From the NCBI RefSeq assembly GCF_900129505.1, contig NZ_LT670818.1:4497001-4561000 (forward strand): a stretch of 64,000 nt of DNA, written 5' to 3'. Positions 57,098 to 64,000 of this stretch are shown piece after piece. Numbering within the stretch: the stretch's first letter is position 1; the number at the start of each line of letters is the position of its first letter. This stretch comes from Bradyrhizobium erythrophlei (GTDB lineage Bacteria > Pseudomonadota > Alphaproteobacteria > Rhizobiales > Xanthobacteraceae). The notes beneath the pieces are model-generated. The model was not told the origin of the DNA. It saw only the letters and a program-made list of their open reading frames with translations, and made no database searches. A program made the position numbers and the translations under genes.

Positions 57098-57802
57098 ATG
57101 ATGCTCAAGGGCAAGAAAATCGTCGTTGTCGGCGGCTCGTCCGGTATCGGTCTCTCCACCGCCGAACTCGCCACGTGCGAAGGCGCCGAAGTCATCATTG
57201 CCTCGCGCAATGCCGAGCGGCTGAATGCCGCCGCCGGCACGATCGGCGCCAAGGCGATTGCGGCGGATGTCACCAGTGACAAGAGCATCGAAGATCTGTT
57301 CGGTGCCTGCGGTCCGGTGGACCATGTCGTGGTCACCGCGGCGCAATTGAAGACCGGCCCGTTCAAGACGGTTGCGATGGAAGACGTGCGCGCCACGATG
57401 GAAGGAAAACTCTGGGGCGCCTGGCGCGTCGCGCGCTTCGCCGACATCCGTCCCGGCGGCTCGCTGACGCTGGTCTCGGGTTACCTGAGCATCCGGCCAC
57501 GGCCCAATTCGGCGATCATCAGTGTGGCCAACGGCGCGCTCGAATCGCTGACGCGGGCGCTCGCGCTCGAACTCGCGCCGGTGCGCGTCAATTGCGTTTC
57601 GCCGGGGATTATCGACACGCCGATCCGGGCGGCGATGCCGGAGGCGGCGCGCCGCGAGATGCTCGCCAAGACGGCGGCGGGCCTGCCAGTGGGGCGCGTC
57701 GGCGTCGGCGAAGACATCGCCCGCCAGATTTTTGCTTTCATGACCATCGGCTTTGCGACGGGGTCGATCGTCTATCTCGACGGGGGCGGGCTGGTCACCT
57801 GA
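57098..57802 (+). CDS. SDR-family oxidoreductase with an altered active site
   Basis: The product is 234 aa. The nucleotide motif VVVGGSSGIGLSTAEL is good. The NNAG motif is VTAAQ. The YxxxK position reads SAIISVANGALESLTRAL, so neither the Tyr nor the Lys is in place. VRVNCVSPGIIDTP and TGSIVYLDGGG finish the fold. A recognisable minority of SDRs has this ANGALE helix. They may be inactive or use other residues. It lies 50 bp after the ThDP gene in the same operon. Confidence 0.85.
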   Translation: MMLKGKKIVVVGGSSGIGLSTAELATCEGAEVIIASRNAERLNAAAGTIGAKAIAADVTSDKSIEDLFGACGPVDHVVVTAAQLKTGPFKTVAMEDVRATMEGKLWGAWRVARFADIRPGGSLTLVSGYLSIRPRPNSAIISVANGALESLTRALALELAPVRVNCVSPGIIDTPIRAAMPEAARREMLAKTAAGLPVGRVGVGEDIARQIFAFMTIGFATGSIVYLDGGGLVT

Positions 57803-57831
57803 ACCACCCGGCCTCAAGCCCGCGAGCTGAC

Positions 57832-59238
57832 ATGCCGCAAGACCCTGCAAAACTGGTGGTTGTCGGACACGGGGCGGCCGGACTTGCCGCCGCGCTCGCG
57901 GGGGCCGAACAGGCGCGCAGGTGCGGTCTTCCGATCGACATTACCGTGCTGGAAAAAGCACGCGAAGACGAAGCCGGCGGCAACACGCGCTGGTCGCCCT
58001 CGAACATGCGGCTCGATGCGCCCGATCGAATCGATCCCGGTTTTGCCGACGACATGCTGAAGGCCTGCGGTGGGCGAGGCGACGCCAGCTATTTTCGAAC
58101 GCTGGCAGACCGCGCGACTGCAACGGTCGGATGGCTGCAAGGTCACGGCGTCGAATTCGTCACGCCGCTGTATTATCTCAGCGCCGGTCCGGCGCGCATC
58201 CAGCCGGTCGGCGGCGGCGGCGTCATCGTCGAAAAACTGCTGGCGGCCGTGAAGAGGGCGGGCGCAAAAGTTCGCCACCAGTGCGAGGCGAGCCGGCTGG
58301 TGATGGCCGACGGCCATCGCATCGGCGGCATCGAGATTCAAATCGGTGATGGCGCCGCGACAACGCTCGACGCCGATGCCGTCATCCTCGCCAGCGGCGG
58401 CTTCCAGGGTAACCCCTCGATGATGAGCGCACATTTCGGTTCCGGTGCCGAGATGATAAGACTGATTTCGCCGGGAACGCGCTTCGACACCGGCGACGGC
58501 ATCCGCATGGCGACCGAGCAGGCCGCTCGTCTTTCCGGCGACTGGACCGGCATGCATATTGAGCCGGTCGATCCGCGCAGCACCCATTCCGCCCCCGTCG
58601 TGCTGGTCTACCCTTACGGCATCGTGGTCGATCAACACGGCCACCGCTTTTTCGATGAAAGCGCCGGCCTGATGCATGAGACCTGGGAAGCCCTTGCCCG
58701 CGACATCCATTTTGTCAGATCGAAGCGCATTGCCTATGCTCTCCTCGACTCCCGGCTGTTTGAAATCGACGGCTATGAACGCGCGATCCGGTCGGAGGTG
58801 CCGCCGTATCAAGCCGAGTCGCTCGAAGCGCTTGCGGGGCAGATCGGCATTCCCCCCGGCAATTTGCGAAGCACGGTCGATGCGTTCAACGCGGCGGCGA
58901 CCGGCGACCCCGCGCGGTTCGATGCGGCGCGCTGCGATGGGCTGGCGGCGGCCGCCACCTTGCAGCCGCCGAAATCGAACTGGGCGCGCGCGATCGCAAA
59001 GCCGCCATATCTGGCGTACCCGCTGGTCGGCGCCATCGCCTACACCTTCGGCGGTCTCGCCACCAACGCGAAAGCGGAAGTGCTGGGCGAGCAGGGGCCG
59101 ATACCGGGCCTCTACGCCGCCGGCGAAACCACCGGGCATTTTTACGGCACCGCGCCGAACGCGGTGGCGGTGCTGCGGGCGCTGGTGTTCGGAAAAATCG
59201 CGGGCGAACAGGCTGTGGAGTTCCTGCGCGGGCGGTAA
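57832..59238 (+). CDS. FAD-dependent oxidoreductase, fumarate reductase/tricarballylate dehydrogenase-like
   Basis: The product is 468 aa. An N-terminal FAD dinucleotide motif (LVVVGHGAAGLAAALAGAEQ) is followed by GGNTRWSPSNMRLD, the substrate-domain RFFDESAGLMHETWEAL, and the C-terminal FAD segment GLYAAGETTGHFYGTAPNAVAVLRALVFGKIAGEQA. Tricarballylate dehydrogenase (TcuA) and related flavoproteins share the order. It probably oxidises or reduces a carboxylated double bond. ATG 57832 is preferred; the gene follows the SDR by 29 bp. Confidence 0.88.
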   Translation: MPQDPAKLVVVGHGAAGLAAALAGAEQARRCGLPIDITVLEKAREDEAGGNTRWSPSNMRLDAPDRIDPGFADDMLKACGGRGDASYFRTLADRATATVGWLQGHGVEFVTPLYYLSAGPARIQPVGGGGVIVEKLLAAVKRAGAKVRHQCEASRLVMADGHRIGGIEIQIGDGAATTLDADAVILASGGFQGNPSMMSAHFGSGAEMIRLISPGTRFDTGDGIRMATEQAARLSGDWTGMHIEPVDPRSTHSAPVVLVYPYGIVVDQHGHRFFDESAGLMHETWEALARDIHFVRSKRIAYALLDSRLFEIDGYERAIRSEVPPYQAESLEALAGQIGIPPGNLRSTVDAFNAAATGDPARFDAARCDGLAAAATLQPPKSNWARAIAKPPYLAYPLVGAIAYTFGGLATNAKAEVLGEQGPIPGLYAAGETTGHFYGTAPNAVAVLRALVFGKIAGEQAVEFLRGR

Positions 59239-59277
59239 CATCGTCCACGCTGGACAAGAAATGGAAGAGGAAACACG

Positions 59278-59661
59278 ATGACTGCAGAAACCAACGGCGC
59301 CTTCATCCGCAACATCGCCGAAGTGCCCTGGCGCGAATTTCCCAACCATTTTGGCGGCGCGCTGTCGAAGCCCCTGGTGATGCCGGAGACGGCGGGCAGC
59401 CGCCATATCGATTACCGGATTTCGATGTACCAGCCGATGGCGCGTGTTATCAGCCACAAGCATCAGGTTCAGGAGCAGATCTACCACGTGCTCGAAGGCG
59501 AGGGCCTGATGGAGATCGCCGGCAAGAACCATCTGGTGCGCAAGCACGATTTTATTTTTCTGCCGCCCGGGGTGGAACACGCGATTTCGAATTCGGGTCT
59601 GGTCGACCTGGTGTTCCTGGTGATCACCTCGCCGGTGACCGACGACGCCACGATCGTGTGA
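59278..59661 (+). CDS. Small cupin-domain protein
   Basis: The protein is 127 aa with one cupin barrel. Motif 1 is HKHQVQEQIYHVLEGEGLMEI, which supplies metal-binding His, His and Glu-like positions. Motif 2 is FIFLPPGVEHAISNSG with the last His. Mono-cupins of this size are often isomerases, dioxygenases or sensors in sugar and aromatic pathways. Its role here is unknown. GAGGAAAC precedes the ATG. Its stop overlaps the start of the next flavoprotein gene (GTGA). Confidence 0.88.
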   Translation: MTAETNGAFIRNIAEVPWREFPNHFGGALSKPLVMPETAGSRHIDYRISMYQPMARVISHKHQVQEQIYHVLEGEGLMEIAGKNHLVRKHDFIFLPPGVEHAISNSGLVDLVFLVITSPVTDDATIV

Positions 59662-61382
59662 GCGTAACCGCGCGGGGCGCACCCATGCCGGCTTCCGAGG
59701 CATACGATGTCGTCGTGATTGGCGCGGGCGCCGGTGGCATGACGGCTGCTGCGGTTGCCGCCGCGGAAGGCCTGAGCGTTCTCGTCATCGAGAAGACGGA
59801 ATTCGTCGGCGGCACGACGGCTTGGTCGGGTGGCATGGTCTGGATTCCCGGCAACGCACAGATGAAGCAGGCGGGCCTCAATGACAGCCCGTCGGAAGCC
59901 GCGAGCTATCTCGCCAGCACCGTTCCGGAAGCCGAAAACGCCGATTTGCGGGAGACGTTTCTGGCGCGCGGGCCGGAGGCAATGGATTTTCTCGAAGCCA
60001 ATACCGAGGTCCGGCTGCAGCCAGTGAAGACCTATCCCGATTATTATCCGGAACAGCCGGGCGCGACCGCCGGCGGCCGTGTGCTCGAGCCCGTCAGTTT
60101 TGATGGCGTCACGCTGGGTGCGAATTTTGCGCGGCTGCGCGCGCCGCTGCCGGAATTCACATTGTTCGGCGGTATGATGGTGAACCGGCTCGACATCCCG
60201 CATCTGCGCAAGGTCGGCCGCTCGCTGCACTCGACGCTGCGGGCGATGCGACTGGTGTCACAATACGCACTGCAGCGGCTTCGCGCGCCGCGGGGAACGA
60301 CGCTGCATCTGGGCAACGCGCTGGCGGGAAGGCTCTACGCCTCGCTGCTCAACCGCAACGTCGATATCCTGTTTGACGCCAGCGTCGAGCAGCTCGTGAT
60401 CGAAGGCGACACCGTCAAAGGCGTGGCGATCGGGGATTCATCCGGATCACGAAACATCGTCGCGCGCAGAGGCGTGGTGTTGGCGACCGGCGGTTTCTCT
60501 CACGATGCAACGCTTCGCGAAAAGTTGTTTCCCGCTGGCGTGGGTCTCGTTTCCGCCACGGCGCCCGCCGGAACCGGCGACGGTTTGCATGTCGCACTCG
60601 CCGTCGGCGCCAGCCTCAACACCCGCGTGGCGAGCCCCGCTTATTGGGTGCCGGCCTCGCGCTTCACGCGCGCGGACGGCAGCCCGGGCATTTTCCCGCA
60701 TACCGTGACCGACCGCGCAAAACCTGGAGTCATCGCGGTCAACGCGGCGGGCAAGCGTTGTGTCAATGAAGCCTTGTCCTACCACGAGTTCGTGCTCGCC
60801 ATGCTGCGTGACGGCAACGCCGCGGCCGATCGTTGCTTCTACCTCGTCTGTGACCGCCGTTTCCTCTGGAGGTATGGACTGGGCCGAATTCAGCCCTTTA
60901 CCGTGCGCCTGAGGCGATACGTCCGAAGCGGCGAACTGATCGAGGCGCCCAGCATCGATGCGCTCGCCGAGGCCGCCGGCCTCGAAAAATCGGCGCTCGC
61001 GAATACCCTGGAGAAATACAACGTCTCCGCCCGGATCGGGCTCGACCCGGAATTCGGGCGCGGCACCACCATCTACCAGCGCCACCTTGGCGACCCCGGC
61101 CATTCGCCCAACCCCTGTGTCGCGCCGATCGAGCAGCCGCCCTTTTACGCACTGCGGATTTATCCAGCGGATCTCGGTACGGCGATCGGCCTCCAGACCG
61201 ACAGGCATGCGCGCGTTCTGCGCAAGGACGGCAGCGTCATCCCGGGGCTCTATGCCTGCGGCAACGACATGGGTTCGATCATGAACGGAAATTATCCGGG
61301 GCCCGGCATCACGCTCGGGCCGGCGCTGACGTTCGGCTACATCGCCGGCCGGCATCTCGCACAGGAGAGGGGACTGGCATGA
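59658..61382 (+). CDS. FAD-binding dehydrogenase, ketosteroid dehydrogenase/fumarate reductase-like
   Basis: The product is 574 aa. The FAD motif VVVIGAGAGGMTAAAVAAAEGLSVLVIEK and the following FVGGTTAWSGGMVWIPGNAQM are characteristic of 3-ketosteroid-1-dehydrogenase-like flavoproteins. The C-terminus has PGLYACGNDMGSIMNGNYPGPGITLGPALTFGYIAGRH (in part). A second flavoprotein in the same operon as 57832-59238 suggests two desaturation or reduction steps. The GTG at 59658 overlaps the cupin stop; ATG 59685 is an alternative nearer to the FAD motif. Confidence 0.88.
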   Translation: MSVTARGAPMPASEAYDVVVIGAGAGGMTAAAVAAAEGLSVLVIEKTEFVGGTTAWSGGMVWIPGNAQMKQAGLNDSPSEAASYLASTVPEAENADLRETFLARGPEAMDFLEANTEVRLQPVKTYPDYYPEQPGATAGGRVLEPVSFDGVTLGANFARLRAPLPEFTLFGGMMVNRLDIPHLRKVGRSLHSTLRAMRLVSQYALQRLRAPRGTTLHLGNALAGRLYASLLNRNVDILFDASVEQLVIEGDTVKGVAIGDSSGSRNIVARRGVVLATGGFSHDATLREKLFPAGVGLVSATAPAGTGDGLHVALAVGASLNTRVASPAYWVPASRFTRADGSPGIFPHTVTDRAKPGVIAVNAAGKRCVNEALSYHEFVLAMLRDGNAAADRCFYLVCDRRFLWRYGLGRIQPFTVRLRRYVRSGELIEAPSIDALAEAAGLEKSALANTLEKYNVSARIGLDPEFGRGTTIYQRHLGDPGHSPNPCVAPIEQPPFYALRIYPADLGTAIGLQTDRHARVLRKDGSVIPGLYACGNDMGSIMNGNYPGPGITLGPALTFGYIAGRHLAQERGLA

Positions 61383-62197
61383 CCAACCCGGCCGCGAGCT
61401 TTGGCGTCAACACCTACTCCTACATTTTCGATGGCAGCGCCGCCGACACCGTGGCGCGGCTCGCAGACCAGGGCTATGGCGGTGTCGAGCTGATGTTCTT
61501 TCCCGGCCACCTCTGGCCGGCCGAGCTTGACGCCGCAAAACGCCGGAGCTTGCGCGATCTATGCGAACAGAGGTTGCGGCTGGTCGCCGTCAACATGCCC
61601 AATGTCGACATCAATGTCGCTGCCGCCGCTGCGGAAATGCGCGCCTACACGCTCGACCTCCTGACAAAATTCGTTCGCTGCGCCGGTGAATTGGGCGCGG
61701 GCGGGATCATCGTCGGCCCCGGAAAACCCAATCCGCTGTTTCCGATGCCCAGGGATCGCATGGTCGCCCATTTCTACCGCGCGTTCGATGTGCTGGCGCC
61801 GCTGGCGCGCGAGGTCGGCACAAAACTGTTCATCGAGAACATGCCATTTGCCTTTCTCCCCGACGCGGAGTCGCTGATGCAGATCGTCGACGGCTATGGC
61901 GACGCCGGCATTCGCGTGATCTACGACGTTGCCAACGCCCACTTCATCGGCGAGGCCCCGGTGGAAGGATTGCGCCGCGTCCGCGACCGGCTCTCGCTGG
62001 TGCATTTCTCCGACACGACGCGGCAGAGCTACAAGCACGATCCGCTGGGTCGTGGCGACGTGCCGCTCGCCGGGATTGCATCTGCGATGAAGGAGGTCGG
62101 ATACCGTGAACTGCCGATGCTGGAAGTGATTTCGCACCATCCGGACGCCGACATCGCCGACAGCTGCAGGCGTCTCCAGGAAGCAGGATTTGGCTGA
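61379..62197 (+). CDS. Sugar phosphate isomerase/epimerase-family TIM barrel protein
   Basis: The protein is 272 aa and belongs to the xylose-isomerase-like (AP endonuclease 2) superfamily. Expected metal ligands are seen in order: Glu in LFIENMPFAF, Asp in VIYDVANAHFI, His in LSLVHFSDT and Glu in LPMLEVISHHP. Members include hydroxypyruvate isomerase and inosose dehydratase/isomerase types. It is the last gene of the operon begun at 55245 and starts by ATGA overlap. A polyhydroxylated substrate for the pathway is suggested (inference). Confidence 0.9.
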   Translation: MTNPAASFGVNTYSYIFDGSAADTVARLADQGYGGVELMFFPGHLWPAELDAAKRRSLRDLCEQRLRLVAVNMPNVDINVAAAAAEMRAYTLDLLTKFVRCAGELGAGGIIVGPGKPNPLFPMPRDRMVAHFYRAFDVLAPLAREVGTKLFIENMPFAFLPDAESLMQIVDGYGDAGIRVIYDVANAHFIGEAPVEGLRRVRDRLSLVHFSDTTRQSYKHDPLGRGDVPLAGIASAMKEVGYRELPMLEVISHHPDADIADSCRRLQEAGFG

Positions 62198-62326
62198 CAT
62201 GCCGGACAGGATCGCACGCGAGGCGAAGCTGTTGCCGCCCTGAGCACGGTCTGGCGTCGACGGTAGATTGGTGTAGGCTTATTCAAAACGACGGGCGGCA
62301 AGCCCGGGATCTCAGGGGAAGAAACG

Positions 62327-64000
62327 ATGAACTTGAAGAGACAATTCCGGTCTTATTTTGCCTTCACGGCGACCTGCATTGCGCTGGCTGGTCTGCTTCC
62401 GCTGGTCTCCCTGCCGGCCAGAGCACAGCAGGCGGCGGTCGCCATCGACAATGACGACATCGGCGGCGTGGTATCGGGTCCCAACGGGCCGGAGGCGGGC
62501 GTCTGGGTGATCGCGGAGACCACCGAGCTGCCGACGAAATTCGCCAAGATCGTCGTCACCGACGACCAGGGCCGGTTCGTGATCCCCGATTTGCCACCGC
62601 GCGTGAACTACGAGGTCTGGGTCCGCGGCTACGGCCTGGTGGATTCCCCGAAACTGCGCGCGAAGCCCGGCCAGCAGCTCAGGCTTGCGGCAGTGCCTGC
62701 GCCGGACGAGGCGGCGGCGGCGCATTATTACCCCGCGATCTACTGGTTCACGCTGTTGAAGATTCCGCCGGCCAAGGATTTCGGCGGCAGCACCGATATT
62801 CCGAAAGACATCACGCAGGACATCTGGCGCCAGCGCATGAACAATGTCGATTGCATCGGCTGCCATCAGTTGGGCCAGGAGGCCACGCGGACGGTCCCGG
62901 CCGCGTTCGGCGAATTCAAGTCCGGCGAAGAGGCGTGGATGCGCCGCGTGTCTTCGGGGCAAACCGGCGAATGGATGGTGAACCGGCTTGCCGGGCAACT
63001 CGGCGGCGTCCCCTTCAAGTATTTCGGCGACTGGACCGACCGCATCGCCAAGGGCGAACTGCCCAAGACCCGGCCGCCGCGGCCCACGGGCATCGAGCGC
63101 AATGTGGTGATTTCCTCCTGGGAATGGGCGACCGAAAAACATTTCGTGCACGATCTGATTTCTTCGGACCGGCGCAATCCGACCGTCAACGCCTACGGTC
63201 CGCTGTATGGTTCGAACGAATATTCGTCCGACGACATGCCGATCCTCGATCCGAAGACCAGCACGGTGACCTTCTTCAAGATGCCGGTCGCCGATCCCAA
63301 CATGCCGGAAATGTTCGGACCGCCGCTGCACCCCAATGCCACGCTTAAGCCGATCGGCGCTTCGGCGTATTGGGGCGAGGAACAGATCTGGAGCCAGCGC
63401 GCCAACAACCATAACGGCATGTTCGACGGCAAGGGGCGCGTATGGTTCGCGGCCGCCGTGCGCGGCATCGAAAATCCGGCCTGGTGCAAGAGGGGCTCGG
63501 ATCTGCCATCCGCCAAGGCGTTTCCGCTCGATCGCTCCGGGCGGCAAGTATCGATGCTCGATCCCAAGACGATGAAGTACAGTTTCATCGATACCTGCTT
63601 CGGCACCCATCATCCGCAGTTCGGCTACGACACCGACAATACGCTGTGGTTCTCCGGAACCGGTCCGGTGGCCGGCTGGGTCAATACCAGAATATGGGAC
63701 GAGACCGGCGATGCCGTGAAGGCGCAGGGCTGGGCGCCGTGGGTGCTCGACACCAACGGCAACGGCAAGCTTGACGACTATACCGAGCCCGGCGCGCCGG
63801 TGCAGCCGGAAAGGGATGCGCGGGTGGCGGGCTCAGGCCCCTATGCGGTGATGCCGCATCCGACCGATGGTTCGATCTGGTACGCCGTCAACGTGTTCGC
63901 TGGCACGCCCGGCTTCATGCGGTTCGACCCCAAAACAAAACTCTCGGAGTTTTACGCGATTCCGAAAGAAGGCATCGGCGTGCGCGGCGGCGACATCGAC
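62327..64000 (+). CDS. Exported multi-domain haem protein with CnaB-like and beta-propeller domains (3' end beyond window)
   Basis: The frame is open from ATG 62327 to the right edge (558 codons, incomplete). Domains in order: a signal peptide cut near residue 34 (PARA-QQ). A carboxypeptidase-regulatory/CnaB-like beta domain follows at about 45-125 (GGVVSGPNGPEAGVWVIAET, DDQGRFVIPDLPP). A single c-type haem motif CIGCH lies at about 182-186. Repeated propeller-type strands follow (MLDPKTMKYSFIDT, LWFSGTGPVAGWVN, MRFDPKTKLSEFYAIPK), like streptogramin-lyase-type propellers. It is periplasmic. The ribosome site AGGGGAAG is ideal. The role may be electron transfer linked to oxidation of an organic substrate. 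It starts 129 bp after the operon. Confidence 0.82.
   Translation, partial: MNLKRQFRSYFAFTATCIALAGLLPLVSLPARAQQAAVAIDNDDIGGVVSGPNGPEAGVWVIAETTELPTKFAKIVVTDDQGRFVIPDLPPRVNYEVWVRGYGLVDSPKLRAKPGQQLRLAAVPAPDEAAAAHYYPAIYWFTLLKIPPAKDFGGSTDIPKDITQDIWRQRMNNVDCIGCHQLGQEATRTVPAAFGEFKSGEEAWMRRVSSGQTGEWMVNRLAGQLGGVPFKYFGDWTDRIAKGELPKTRPPRPTGIERNVVISSWEWATEKHFVHDLISSDRRNPTVNAYGPLYGSNEYSSDDMPILDPKTSTVTFFKMPVADPNMPEMFGPPLHPNATLKPIGASAYWGEEQIWSQRANNHNGMFDGKGRVWFAAAVRGIENPAWCKRGSDLPSAKAFPLDRSGRQVSMLDPKTMKYSFIDTCFGTHHPQFGYDTDNTLWFSGTGPVAGWVNTRIWDETGDAVKAQGWAPWVLDTNGNGKLDDYTEPGAPVQPERDARVAGSGPYAVMPHPTDGSIWYAVNVFAGTPGFMRFDPKTKLSEFYAIPKEGIGVRGGDID

Noticed and set aside
1..64000. CRISPR arrays, rRNA or tRNA genes
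   Set aside because: No regularly spaced direct repeats and no tRNA or rRNA consensus stretches were noticed in reading both strands; no scan program could be run.

Overview
The window is chromosomal DNA of high GC content. It looks like a Bradyrhizobium-type alphaproteobacterium (Nitrobacteraceae). The reasons are the codon usage, the many solute-binding-protein transporters, the betaine-lipid genes, the partial sox cluster, and several families of palindromic intergenic repeats that I recognise from such genomes. I assigned the taxon by eye, not by a search. I saw no rRNA, tRNA or CRISPR array.

Layout. 1-7.9 kb: a Tat/Sec-type exported sulfatase (cut by the left edge), an MFS transporter, a patch of gene remnants, an atypical HExxH protein, and an ArsR regulator with an SRPBCC protein. 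7.3-24.9 kb is bracketed by two inverted copies of a roughly 440-bp fold-back repeat. Inside it are a dctA-like carrier divergent from a cysteine hydrolase plus permease operon, both with sigma-54 type promoters. Next come a YbhN-type membrane protein, betaine lipid genes btaB and btaA (divergent, with a Pho-box-like site), a ketoacyl synthase with an HxlR regulator, and an operon encoding an iron-sulfur/molybdopterin oxidoreductase, FccB, SoxX, SoxY, SoxZ and SoxA. A truncated IS110 transposase lies next to the right-hand repeat.

25-36 kb: folB, a GNAT protein, a class III cyclase, an exported amidohydrolase, an isopropylmalate-dehydrogenase-like enzyme, an SDR lacking its catalytic tyrosine, tam, and a TRAP transporter (dctP plus fused dctQM). 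36-46.4 kb: a TctC-type binding protein and MocR regulator, divergent from an eight-gene operon. That operon encodes a NIPSNAP protein, a three-subunit molybdenum hydroxylase, an amidohydrolase-2 protein and a NitT/TauT-type ABC importer. This is a coherent catabolic unit of unknown substrate.

46.5-64 kb: a sugar-type binding protein, a branched-chain-amino-acid-type ABC system whose permease and both ATPases are fused in one polypeptide, an IclR regulator and an aldehyde dehydrogenase. Divergent from these is a second catabolic operon (ThDP enzyme, SDR, two flavoproteins, cupin, TIM-barrel isomerase). The window ends inside an exported haem-containing beta-propeller protein. Overall this is a metabolic-versatility region: uptake systems paired with oxidative pathways and their local regulators.
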